Positions 1-6,416 of a DNA stretch of 7,220 nt are shown here, in pieces. The notes under the pieces were generated by a model. It was not told the origin of the DNA. It saw nothing but the letters and a program-made list of their open reading frames with translations, and searched no databases. The stretch covers positions 1-7,220 of the forward strand of contig JAGQSP010000254.1 in NCBI GenBank assembly GCA_020439485.1. The letters run 5' to 3'. Position 1 is the stretch's first letter. Each line of letters starts with the position of its first letter. Position numbers and translations under genes: made by a program. This stretch comes from Acidimicrobiales bacterium (GTDB taxonomy: Bacteria; Actinomycetota; Acidimicrobiia; Acidimicrobiales; Poriferisodalaceae).

Positions 1-12
1 AGGCCCGAGATC

Positions 13-2694
13 ATGGATGCAAGCCCGCTCAGCCGTTTGATGAACCCCCGCTCGATCGCGGTCTTCGGGGCCTCCGAATCGGGGCAGAGCGTGGGGGCCC
101 AGGTGTTCGGCAACCTCATCGCCGACGACTTCGACGGACCAATAGTCCCGATAAACCCCAAGCACGATCAGCTGGCGGGCCGGGCCTGCTATGCCTCCAT
201 CCACGAGGTGCCAGAAGAGATCGACCTGGCCGTGATCGCAACACCGGCGGCGACCGTTCCTGGCATCATCCGCGATCTCGGCGAGGTCGGGATACACAAC
301 GCAATCGTGCTGTCGGCCGGCTTCGGAGAGGGCGATGGCAGCGGAGCGCGACTCGAGCGCGACCTGCTGTCGGCAGCCAGACACGCTGGTGTCAGGTTCA
401 TGGGGCCCAACTGTGTAGGGCTGGTGCGTCCGGGCCACAACATGAACGCCACCTTCCTGAAGGGAGGCACACCGCGTGGCCGCCTGGCCCTGGTATCGCA
501 GTCGGGAGCGCTGTGTTCGGCGATCTCGGACTGGGCCGGACCACACCACCTCGGATTCTCGGCGCTCGTCAGCCTGGGCAACTCGACCGACATCGACTTC
601 GGCGACGTCATGCAGTTCCTGGCGATCGACCCGCAGACCGACGCGATCCTGCTCTATGTCGAGGGCGTCAAGCACGCCCCCGACTTCATCTCGGCCCTGC
701 GCGCCACAGCCAGGCTCAAGCCGGTGATCGTGCTGAAGTCAGGACGCCACATCGCCAGCTCCAAGGCCGCCCACACCCACACCGGCGCCCTGATCGGCTC
801 AGACGCTGTGTTCGACGCCGCGCTCGAGCGTGCCGGCGCGGTTCGGGCCCAGACGTTCGGCCAGCTGTTCGCTGCGGCCGAGATCCTGTCGTCGCCTGCC
901 AGGGCCCACGGCAACCGGCTGACGATCATCACCAATGGCGGAGGTGCCGGTGTGCTGGCCGCGGACCGTGCCGGCGACATGGGCCTGCATCTGACCGACC
1001 TCACCGACGACACCATCGCCAATCTCGACGGGTTCTTGCCGCCCTACTGGAGCAAGGGCAACCCGGTCGACATCTTGGGCGACGCCGGCCCAGACGAATA
1101 CGGCGCAGCGGTGCGCGCCTGCTATGGCGACAAGAACACCGACGGCGTGTTGGTCATGTTGACCCCTCAGGCGATGACAGACCCGACAGCGGCCGCACAG
1201 GCGGTCATCGATGCACTGCCCCAGCGCCCGGCCAAACCCGTGCTGGCGTGTTGGATGGGCGAGGCCGCGGTCGCCGAGGGTCGAAAGCTGTTCTCCAAGA
1301 GTGGCGTAGCCGATTTCATCACCCCCGAACGAGCGGTCGAGGCGTTCTCGTACCTGGCGCAACACCACCGAAACCGACGACTGGCGCTGGAGACACCCGG
1401 ACCCCTCTCCGACAAGCACGCACCCGACCTCGAAGGTGCACGGATGATCGTCGAGTCTGCTCTGGTCGACGATCGCGAGATGTTGTCCGACGTCGAGTCG
1501 AAGGCTCTGTTGCGGGCCTTTCGTATCCCCATCAACGTCACCATGGAGGCCGGCACTGCCACCGAGGCTTTGATCGCGGCCGAGACCGTCGGGTTTCCGG
1601 TGGCCATGAAGATCAACTCACCCGACATCACCCACAAGTCCGACGTTGGCGGCGTACGCATCAACATCGGCGATGCCGCCGAGGTCAAGCGGGCGTTTCG
1701 CGACATCGTCGACTCGGTGGCCCAGCAGCGCCCCGACGCACGCATCAAGGGGGTCACGGTCGAGCAGATGGCCCAGGTCAACGCGGCACGCGAGCTGGTC
1801 GTGGGTGCCAGCCGAGACCAGGTGTTCGGCCCCACGATCCTGTTTGGGGCGGGCGGCACGATGGTCGAGGTTCTGGAGGACAGCGCCGTAGCCCTGCCCC
1901 CGCTGAACAGCGTGCTGACCGACCGCCTGATCAACCGAACCAAGGTGTCGAGGCTGCTGGACGCGTTCAGGGACCGTCCTGCAGTCGACCGCAGCGCGGT
2001 CATAGACGTTCTGATGAGCGTGTCAGACCTGGTCTGTGAGATGCCAGAGATCGTCGAGCTGGACATCAACCCCCTGTTCGCAGGGCCGGACGGAGTGGTC
2101 GCCGTCGATGCCCGTATCCGTATAGCCCGCCCACCGGCACGCGAGGGTCACTACGACCACGTCGCCATCCACCCTTATCCCAGGCACCTCGTCATCGAGG
2201 ACCATCTGTCGGATGGCAGCGTGCTGACGATTCGCCCGATCAGGCCAGAAGACGCCGACAGCGAGGCCACGTTCGTGCGCGAGCTGTCGGACGAGGCCAG
2301 GATGTTCCGGTTCATGGGCGCTCTCAACGAGCTGAGCCCCGAGATGCTGGTGCAGTTCACGCAGATCGATTACCGGCGAGAGATGGCAATGGTGGCCATG
2401 GTCGAAATCGACGGCCGCCAGGAACAGGCCGGCGTGGCCCGCTATGTGATCAACCCCGACGGTCGCAGCTGTGAGTTCGCCATCGTCGTCGGCGACAAGG
2501 TGCAGCGACAAGGCATAGGCACCAGGTTGATGAAGGCACTATTCGGGGCGGCGCGTGACCACGGGATGACCGTCATGGAGGGCTCGGTCATGCGCAACAA
2601 CACACACATGTTGAGCCTGATGGAGAGCTTGGGCTTCACCCGCAGGCCCGACCCCGAAGACCACGACCTGGTGCTGGTCGAGCGCTGGTTGTAG
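13..2694 (+). CDS. Pat-type protein: ADP-forming acyl-CoA synthetase domains fused to a C-terminal GNAT acetyltransferase
   Basis: This 893-residue protein has the layout of bacterial protein lysine acetyltransferases Pat/PatZ (YfiQ), which acetylate and inactivate acyl-CoA synthetases in the cytoplasm. In order: a CoA-binding Rossmann domain (about 8-102, NPRSIAVFGAS near the start); a succinyl-CoA-ligase-like domain (about 150-290, SQSGAL at 162-167); an ATP-grasp part (about 485-705, HKSDVGGV at 541-548, ELDINPL at 682-688); and GNAT (about 737-893). The acetyl-CoA loop is QRQGIG at 831-836, and Glu821 in CEFAIV is a candidate catalytic base. The segment KAAHTHTGAL keeps a histidine (His256) where active ADP-forming synthetases carry the phosphohistidine, so a synthetase activity is possible. 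The ATG at 13 fits the family N-terminus; only a weak GAG lies upstream within the 12 visible bases. The domain call is firm; the in vivo substrate is inference. Confidence 0.93.
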   Translation: MDASPLSRLMNPRSIAVFGASESGQSVGAQVFGNLIADDFDGPIVPINPKHDQLAGRACYASIHEVPEEIDLAVIATPAATVPGIIRDLGEVGIHNAIVLSAGFGEGDGSGARLERDLLSAARHAGVRFMGPNCVGLVRPGHNMNATFLKGGTPRGRLALVSQSGALCSAISDWAGPHHLGFSALVSLGNSTDIDFGDVMQFLAIDPQTDAILLYVEGVKHAPDFISALRATARLKPVIVLKSGRHIASSKAAHTHTGALIGSDAVFDAALERAGAVRAQTFGQLFAAAEILSSPARAHGNRLTIITNGGGAGVLAADRAGDMGLHLTDLTDDTIANLDGFLPPYWSKGNPVDILGDAGPDEYGAAVRACYGDKNTDGVLVMLTPQAMTDPTAAAQAVIDALPQRPAKPVLACWMGEAAVAEGRKLFSKSGVADFITPERAVEAFSYLAQHHRNRRLALETPGPLSDKHAPDLEGARMIVESALVDDREMLSDVESKALLRAFRIPINVTMEAGTATEALIAAETVGFPVAMKINSPDITHKSDVGGVRINIGDAAEVKRAFRDIVDSVAQQRPDARIKGVTVEQMAQVNAARELVVGASRDQVFGPTILFGAGGTMVEVLEDSAVALPPLNSVLTDRLINRTKVSRLLDAFRDRPAVDRSAVIDVLMSVSDLVCEMPEIVELDINPLFAGPDGVVAVDARIRIARPPAREGHYDHVAIHPYPRHLVIEDHLSDGSVLTIRPIRPEDADSEATFVRELSDEARMFRFMGALNELSPEMLVQFTQIDYRREMAMVAMVEIDGRQEQAGVARYVINPDGRSCEFAIVVGDKVQRQGIGTRLMKALFGAARDHGMTVMEGSVMRNNTHMLSLMESLGFTRRPDPEDHDLVLVERWL

Positions 2695-2706
2695 GCCTCG
2701 GCAAGT

Positions 2707-2736
2707 TGGTCGTGCCTCGGCCGACAGGCACGACCA
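2707..2736. terminator. Perfect 10-bp hairpin after the Pat-type gene
   Basis: TGGTCGTGCC (2707-2716) and GGCACGACCA (2727-2736) are exact reverse complements, with a 10-nt loop that contains the palindrome TCGGCCGA. The stem starts 12 nt after the upstream TAG. No U-tract follows, so if it terminates transcription it is of the tail-less type often predicted in actinobacteria. Its right arm includes the AGG and the first base of the ATG at 2736, so it could instead hide the start of the RDD gene. The structure is certain at sequence level; the role is inferred. Confidence 0.5.
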
Positions 2737-3719
2737 TGACAATGCACGACGAGCTGCTGGAGACAGCGGTACCTGCCGGCTTCGATGCCGACGACGAATC
2801 CTCCAACGCAGCGTCGCGTCCAGACCCTGCGCCCATGAAACGCCGCTCGCTGGCCGCGCTGATCGATCTGGTGCCGCTGTCGATAGTCGCGTACACGTTG
2901 CGCGACGAAGGCGGCCAGGCGGGCATGTTGACGCTCAGCAACGGGCGCCTGCTTCTGGCAACTCTGATCTCGATGACCTACTACCTGGCATCTGAAGCCA
3001 TCACCGGCACGACCCCGGGCAAGGGCCTGCTGGGCCTCAAGGTGGTGGGCGACGACGGCGCCAGGCCGGGGTTCAAGGCCGTTGTGTTGCGCACGTTCTT
3101 CCGTCTCGTCGATGGATTTCCGGTGCTGTACTTGGTCGGCTTCGTCGCCGCTGTGGCGGGCCCCCATCGCCAGCGCGTCGGCGACCGGGTGGCCAACACT
3201 CATGTGGTCTGGCGCACCCGAGAAGATTCGTGGGGCCTGCCTCAGACCGCTGCTCTTCTGGCGGTCGCAGTTGCGACTCTCGGCCTTGCAGCCGTGGCCC
3301 ACAACGCCAGGGACGACTCCCTATTGGGCCGAATCGAACCGTTCAGCTACGACGTCGACCGTGCCCTGGCGTTTGCCGACGAGACGGTCGTGGCGGTCTT
3401 CCCCGAGCTGTCGGCCGATGCGTTGATGGACCGTTGGCCGACCGATCTGGTGTCGAGAGAGCTGACCGAGTCGTCGCTGGTCGGGCTCGAGTCGTATTCG
3501 GGGCGCCTTACGGGTGAGGCCACCCAGTTGGACCACCGGGAGTGGCACAACACGCCAATCACAGGTCTGCCCGGCACATACGACATCGCCGAGATACGCC
3601 ACAAGGCGGAGTTCGAAAACGGTCCTGGCGAAATCTGGCTTGCCGTCACCGAGGTGAACGGCGAGATGCGCCTGATCAGCTGGCGCATCCTGTTGGATGC
3701 CGACATAGTCGCCGACTGA
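2736..3719 (+). CDS. RDD-family membrane protein with a C-terminal domain of unknown function
   Basis: From the ATG at 2736 the product is 327 residues. After a polar, acidic N-terminus comes an RDD domain (about residues 34-160). It begins KRRSLAALIDLVPL, then has YYLASEAITGTTPGKGLLGLK, the loop GDDGARPGFKAVVLR, and ends RQRVGDRVANTHVV, all typical family landmarks. Hydrophobic segments lie near 38-55, 71-90, 130-143 and 171-190. The last about 135 residues are soluble, match no family I recognise, and probably face outside the membrane. RDD proteins are poorly characterised; some are reported as sodium/proton antiporters, so no function is assigned. Starts are uncertain: TTG 2706 would put the hairpin inside the gene, ATG 2736 has a weak AGG upstream, ATG 2742 is next, and ATG 2835 sits exactly at the RDD domain. 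Whether it is co-transcribed with the upstream gene depends on the hairpin. Confidence 0.85.
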   Translation: MTMHDELLETAVPAGFDADDESSNAASRPDPAPMKRRSLAALIDLVPLSIVAYTLRDEGGQAGMLTLSNGRLLLATLISMTYYLASEAITGTTPGKGLLGLKVVGDDGARPGFKAVVLRTFFRLVDGFPVLYLVGFVAAVAGPHRQRVGDRVANTHVVWRTREDSWGLPQTAALLAVAVATLGLAAVAHNARDDSLLGRIEPFSYDVDRALAFADETVVAVFPELSADALMDRWPTDLVSRELTESSLVGLESYSGRLTGEATQLDHREWHNTPITGLPGTYDIAEIRHKAEFENGPGEIWLAVTEVNGEMRLISWRILLDADIVAD

Positions 3720-3745
3720 TCGGTCCCGGGCTCGGCTATGTCGGC
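3699..3745. terminator. Putative bidirectional terminator between convergent genes
   Basis: GCCGACATAG (3699-3708) is the exact reverse complement of CTATGTCGGC (3736-3745). Three further inner pairs (3709-3711 with 3733-3735, one of them G-U) can extend the stem to about 13 bp around a 21-nt loop. The arms fall in the last codons of the RDD gene and over the stop of the minus-strand GNAT gene, whose ends are only 16 bp apart. That position suits termination on both strands. There is no T-run on either side, so strength is uncertain. Confidence 0.5.
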
Positions 3746-4275
3746 CTGGTCAGCTGCAGGATCTCGTGCAACGGCCGATCGACGGGGTTGTCGGGAACCA
3801 TGTCGCCGCGAGCCACGAGCTCGAAGCCGGCCGACAACAGCGCCCTCCACGACGCGACGTTGGACGAGTTGACCGGCACCACGAGGCGCTGAACGGCTGG
3901 CTTGGTGGCCCATACGGTCTGCGCGAATGCTGCGATCATCGCCCGACCGATGCCCATGCCCACCAGGTCGGCACGGCCGATGAAGTAGTCGATCGATGCA
4001 TCGCCATCACCGACCGGGTACACCGAACGCATCTCGTCCACGTATTCGGGATAGTCCGAGAACATGCAGAACTGGATGACCCCGATGGGCTCACCCGTGT
4101 ACTCGACGATGTAGTCCTCGGCCGGTTCCTGGCCATCGGCGGTGGGACCGAAGTTGTCTTCGACGGCAACGGGTGACGGGTCGTGATTCCACCACCGACG
4201 CACGTGCGCCTCGGACAGCCAGTCAGACAACTGTCCGAAGTCGGGTCGAGACAACCGCCGGAACTCGAATTGCAT
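3736..4275 (-). CDS. GNAT acetyltransferase, AAC(6')-like subgroup
   Basis: This 179-residue protein is a single GNAT domain that would transfer an acetyl group from acetyl-CoA to an unknown amine. The N-terminal pattern DWLSEAHVRRWW (18-29), EYTGEPIGVIQF (58-69), ASIDYFIG (93-100), the acetyl-CoA loop VGMGIGRAM (105-113) and the NxxSWRxLxxAGF-type helix (139-151) follow the layout of aminoglycoside 6'-N-acetyltransferases and related siderophore-type acetyltransferases. The family resemblance is from memory; resistance is not shown. The start is well supported: the mRNA carries GAGAGG (4282-4287) six bases before the ATG, and this site overlaps the stop of acyP. It is probably the last gene of a tetR-acyP-GNAT operon and converges on the RDD gene. 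Confidence 0.88.
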   Translation of the reverse strand: MQFEFRRLSRPDFGQLSDWLSEAHVRRWWNHDPSPVAVEDNFGPTADGQEPAEDYIVEYTGEPIGVIQFCMFSDYPEYVDEMRSVYPVGDGDASIDYFIGRADLVGMGIGRAMIAAFAQTVWATKPAVQRLVVPVNSSNVASWRALLSAGFELVARGDMVPDNPVDRPLHEILQLTRPT

Positions 4276-4285
4276 CGATGGCCTC

Positions 4286-4567
4286 TCAGACGCTCTCGGC
4301 TATGAAGAACGACTCAGAGCCAGAGGGGATGGTGTCGGTCACTTCAACTGCGGTGACGTCGGCATGCGTAGGTCCGCGCCGACACCACGCGACCAGCGCC
4401 TCGACGGCCGCATCCGGGCCCTCGAATTGGCCCTCGACCGTGCCGTCGAGGCGATTGCGAACCCAACCAGAGACGCCCAGTCGGGTCGCCTGTCGCATGC
4501 ACGAGTCGCGGTACCAGACACCCTGAACCCGCCCTGTAACCACGACCCGTCGTGCTACGTGCTCCAC
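4286..4567 (-). CDS. acyP: Acylphosphatase
   Basis: This 93-residue protein hydrolyses the carboxyl-phosphate bond of acyl phosphates in the cytoplasm. It has the normal length for the family and both signature motifs: GRVQGVWYR at 12-20, with catalytic Arg20, and GWVRNRLDGTVE at 34-45, with catalytic Asn38. The GTG at 4567 is the only plausible start: the in-frame codons between the tetR stop and this point contain no other start, and the conserved core begins almost at once. No clear Shine-Dalgarno precedes it, so translation may be coupled to tetR, whose stop is 18 nt upstream in the same reading frame. The GNAT gene starts 10 nt after it. The link between acylphosphatase and its neighbours is unknown and may be simple co-transcription. 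Confidence 0.95.
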   Translation of the reverse strand: MEHVARRVVVTGRVQGVWYRDSCMRQATRLGVSGWVRNRLDGTVEGQFEGPDAAVEALVAWCRRGPTHADVTAVEVTDTIPSGSESFFIAESV

Positions 4568-4585
4568 GTGACCAGTTTGCCGCGG

Positions 4586-5242
4586 TCAGCCTGCGGCGGC
4601 GGCGCGAACGAAGCCGTCCAGGATCAGGTCGAGGCCGAACTCGAAAGATCTGCCGAAGCTGTATCCGGGTTTGAGCGCAACGTTGACGGTGAATTCGGCC
4701 AGGTTCGGATACTCGCCAACCGGCATTGCCGCCATGATCTCGTCGGCCAGACCGGCGATCTCCTCGCCTCCGCTGAAGGGCAGGTTGGCTTCCTGCATCG
4801 TGAATCCGTAGAGGTAGCTGTCGATCACCGCGTAGGTGTGAGCCGCCAGCTCGAACGAAAGCCCGCCACGCAGAAGGCATCCGATCACCGCGTCGTGGTG
4901 TCGCAACAGCGCGGGCCCGGGCGTGGTCCGCGATTCCATCAATGGCGGAGCCCATGGATGGCGGTTCAGCACCTGGCGCGCAGACACGCACCGAACCCGG
5001 ATGGCCTGATCCCACGCCAGGTCTTCGGGAGGCAGCTCTATCTGGGCGAAGACGAGGTCGACCATGCCGTCGACTATGTCGTCCTTCGACGGCACGTGGT
5101 GGTACAGCGTCATCGGCTTGGTTTCGAGGTGGTCTGCGAGTCGGCGAATCGTCAGGTCCTCGATGCCGATCTGGTCGGCCAGCTCTATTGCGCCGGCCAA
5201 CACCCGCTCTCGGTTCAGGCGGGGCCTCTTGGTCTGTGCCAA
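4586..5242 (-). CDS. TetR/AcrR-family transcriptional repressor (TetR_C-type ligand domain)
   Basis: From the TTG at 5242 the product is 218 residues. The N-terminal DNA-binding domain has the helix-turn-helix from about 27 to 50 (LTIRRLADHLETKPMTLYHHV) followed by SKDDIVDGMVD. The C-terminal part (about 75-215), ending FEFGLDLILDG, matches the TetR_C group that binds small ligands and dimerises. A longer in-frame reading from TTG 5296 exists, but I prefer 5242. AAGGAG (mRNA, 5257-5252) lies 9 nt before it, the DNA-binding domain starts soon after, and the extra residues look nothing like the family. The oxidoreductase gene is divergent, with twin palindromes between the two. The likely role is local repressor of both directions; the ligand is unknown. 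It probably leads a tetR-acyP-GNAT operon. Confidence 0.92.
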   Translation of the reverse strand: MAQTKRPRLNRERVLAGAIELADQIGIEDLTIRRLADHLETKPMTLYHHVPSKDDIVDGMVDLVFAQIELPPEDLAWDQAIRVRCVSARQVLNRHPWAPPLMESRTTPGPALLRHHDAVIGCLLRGGLSFELAAHTYAVIDSYLYGFTMQEANLPFSGGEEIAGLADEIMAAMPVGEYPNLAEFTVNVALKPGYSFGRSFEFGLDLILDGFVRAAAAG

Positions 5243-5251
5243 AGGTGGGTT

Positions 5252-5257
5252 CTCCTT
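5252..5257 (-). promoter_or_regulatory. Ribosome binding site that decides the tetR start
   Basis: Read on the minus strand this is AAGGAG, 9 nt before the TTG at 5242. It is the best Shine-Dalgarno in the region and argues against the longer TTG 5296 start, which would have almost no leader if the candidate tetR promoter is right. Confidence 0.7.
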
Positions 5258-5289
5258 GGTGTCCTCGATCGTCCAATGGCGATTTCGGG

Positions 5290-5318
5290 TTGACAATCGT
5301 ACTTAGTACCAATATCTT
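5290..5318 (+). promoter_or_regulatory. Sigma-70-type promoter for the oxidoreductase gene
   Basis: TTGACA (5290-5295, a perfect -35 consensus) is followed by a 17-bp spacer and TATCTT (5313-5318, four of six -10 positions). Transcription would begin near 5325. The first 11-bp palindrome sits wholly within the spacer, the classic place for a repressor to exclude RNA polymerase. Confidence 0.6.
5299..5309. promoter_or_regulatory. TetR operator 1 (GTACTTAGTAC)
   Basis: This perfect 11-bp palindrome (GTACT-T-AGTAC) lies in the spacer of the forward promoter and over the candidate tetR -10 box. An identical copy lies 36 bp downstream. Its size, symmetry, duplication and place beside a divergent tetR make it the likely repressor site. 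Confidence 0.7.
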
Positions 5319-5331
5319 GACGATCAAGCAA
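5303..5331 (-). promoter_or_regulatory. Candidate tetR promoter overlapping the operator
   Basis: On the minus strand TTGCTT (5331-5326) is followed by a 17-bp spacer and TACTAA (5308-5303), preceded by TGG as in an extended -10. Each hexamer matches consensus at only three positions, so the call is tentative. The -10 lies inside the first palindrome, which would give autorepression. Confidence 0.35.
5316..5328. promoter_or_regulatory. Central palindrome CTTGACGATCAAG
   Basis: Perfect 5-bp arms (CTTGA/TCAAG) surround CGA. The centre at 5322 lies exactly midway between the centres of the two 11-bp palindromes (5304 and 5340). Its sequence is unlike theirs, so it may serve another factor or be chance. 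Confidence 0.35.
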
Positions 5332-5334
5332 CCA

Positions 5335-5345
5335 GTACTTAGTAC
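5335..5345. promoter_or_regulatory. TetR operator 2 (GTACTTAGTAC)
   Basis: This is an exact copy of the 11-bp palindrome at 5299. Shared bases continue as AAT after one variable position on the right. It lies just downstream of the inferred forward start site, between it and the ribosome binding site at 5351, and just upstream of the candidate tetR -35. Confidence 0.7.
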
Positions 5346-5362
5346 GAATCAGGGGATTCGAG

Positions 5363-6409
5363 ATGGACAAGACAGCCCTTCAACCGAGCGAAAGCACCGA
5401 CGGCAAGGACGCAGCGATGACCGCCGTGACCCAGCGGCGCTACGGATCGTCCGACGTCTTCAACATCGAGACCATCCCGATGCCCGAGATAGGCGACCAG
5501 CAGGTCCTCATAGAGGTCCACGCAGCGGGCGTCGACCGAGGGGTGTGGCACCTGATGACCGGGCTGCCCTACCTGGTTCGTCTGGCGGGCTACGGCCTGA
5601 CCAAACCCAAGAACCCAGTGCCTGGCATGGATGTTTCGGGCCGTGTCGTCGCAACCGGTGACTCGGTGACCCGTGTCGCGGTCGGCGACGAGGTATTCGG
5701 AATCGCTTCGGGCGCCTACGCCCAGTACGTCGCCGCGGACGAAGCGAAGCTCAGCCACAAGCCCGAGAACGTCTCGTTCGAAAGCGCTGCCGTTGCAGCC
5801 ATTTCGGGTATCACCGCTCTGCAGGCCCTGACCGAAGTCGCCGGCGTCGAGGCTGGCCAGTCGGTTCTGGTCATTGGAGCCTCCGGCGGCGTCGGAAGCT
5901 ACGCAGTGCAGATCGCCAGGGCGCTGGGCGCCGACGTCACCGGAGTGGCCAGCGCCGCCAAGGCCGATGTCGTTCGCGACCTCGGCGCCGAGTTCATCGC
6001 CTACGACGGTGGCGAAGCCGGTTCGTCGTACCTCGATGGCAGCCGACGCTTCGACGTCATCGTCGACGCAGGCGGCCGAAACCCGACCCGCCGCCTGCGC
6101 AGGGCGCTGGCCCCGCGCGGAACCCTCGTGTTCGTCGGCGGAGAGGATGGCAACCGCTTCACCGGCGGTGTCGGCCGCCAGATGCGAGCTGCGGCAATGT
6201 CGCCCTTCATCAAGCAGCGGCTGGCCATGTTCATCAGCCAAGAGAGCCACCGCTGGATCGACCGTCTGGCCGATCTGATGTCGTCGGCTGCAGTGGTGCC
6301 TGTTCTCGACCGCACCTACGCACTCGACGAGACGCCCCGCGCCGTCGATGACCTGGCCAGCGGTCGCCTGAAGGGCAAGGCCGCCATCGTCGTGAGGCCC
6401 CGGGGCTAG
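5363..6409 (+). CDS. NAD(P)-dependent medium-chain reductase, quinone oxidoreductase-like
   Basis: This 348-residue protein belongs to the zinc-independent branch of the medium-chain dehydrogenase/reductase superfamily, which reduces quinones or enones with NAD(P)H in the cytoplasm. A GroES-like domain (about 46-130, PGMDVSG at 87-93) is followed by a Rossmann domain with the cofactor loop GASGGVGS (172-179) and a C-terminal LxxGRLKGKAAI closing motif. The protein contains no cysteine, so the zinc ligands of classical alcohol dehydrogenases are absent. Two starts are plausible. ATG 5363 has AGGGGA six bases upstream. ATG 5417 has AAGGA seven bases upstream and gives MTAVTQRRYG, closer to the usual family N-terminus and 330 residues long. 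The gene is divergent from tetR behind twin operators and precedes the DUF4386 gene, so induction by a TetR ligand is likely. The substrate is unknown. Confidence 0.92.
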   Translation: MDKTALQPSESTDGKDAAMTAVTQRRYGSSDVFNIETIPMPEIGDQQVLIEVHAAGVDRGVWHLMTGLPYLVRLAGYGLTKPKNPVPGMDVSGRVVATGDSVTRVAVGDEVFGIASGAYAQYVAADEAKLSHKPENVSFESAAVAAISGITALQALTEVAGVEAGQSVLVIGASGGVGSYAVQIARALGADVTGVASAAKADVVRDLGAEFIAYDGGEAGSSYLDGSRRFDVIVDAGGRNPTRRLRRALAPRGTLVFVGGEDGNRFTGGVGRQMRAAAMSPFIKQRLAMFISQESHRWIDRLADLMSSAAVVPVLDRTYALDETPRAVDDLASGRLKGKAAIVVRPRG

Positions 6410-6416
6410 GGCGACA

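Noticed and set aside
513..2039. Long alternative plus-strand frame of 508 codons inside the Pat-type gene, and several long minus-strand frames over it
   Set aside because: They are Arg/Pro/Gly-rich, match no domain, and are a by-product of high GC content. The four-domain frame explains the whole stretch.
5243..5296. N-terminal extension of TetR to the TTG at 5296
   Set aside because: AAGGAG lies inside it in the right place for the TTG at 5242, the residues do not resemble the family, and the candidate tetR transcript would begin at about that base.
4344..5327. 327-codon minus-strand frame overlapping tetR and acyP in another register
   Set aside because: It is Arg/Gly-rich with no family signature, while tetR and acyP in their own frames have complete motifs.
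5299..5345. Two-repeat array read as a CRISPR or phage attachment site
   Set aside because: There are only two 11-bp palindromic copies, with no spacer-repeat periodicity, cas gene or integrase. Operator function explains them.
6397..6406. Palindrome GCCCCGGGGC at the end of the reductase gene as a terminator
   Set aside because: It has no loop and no T-run and lies within codons; short GC palindromes are common in such DNA.
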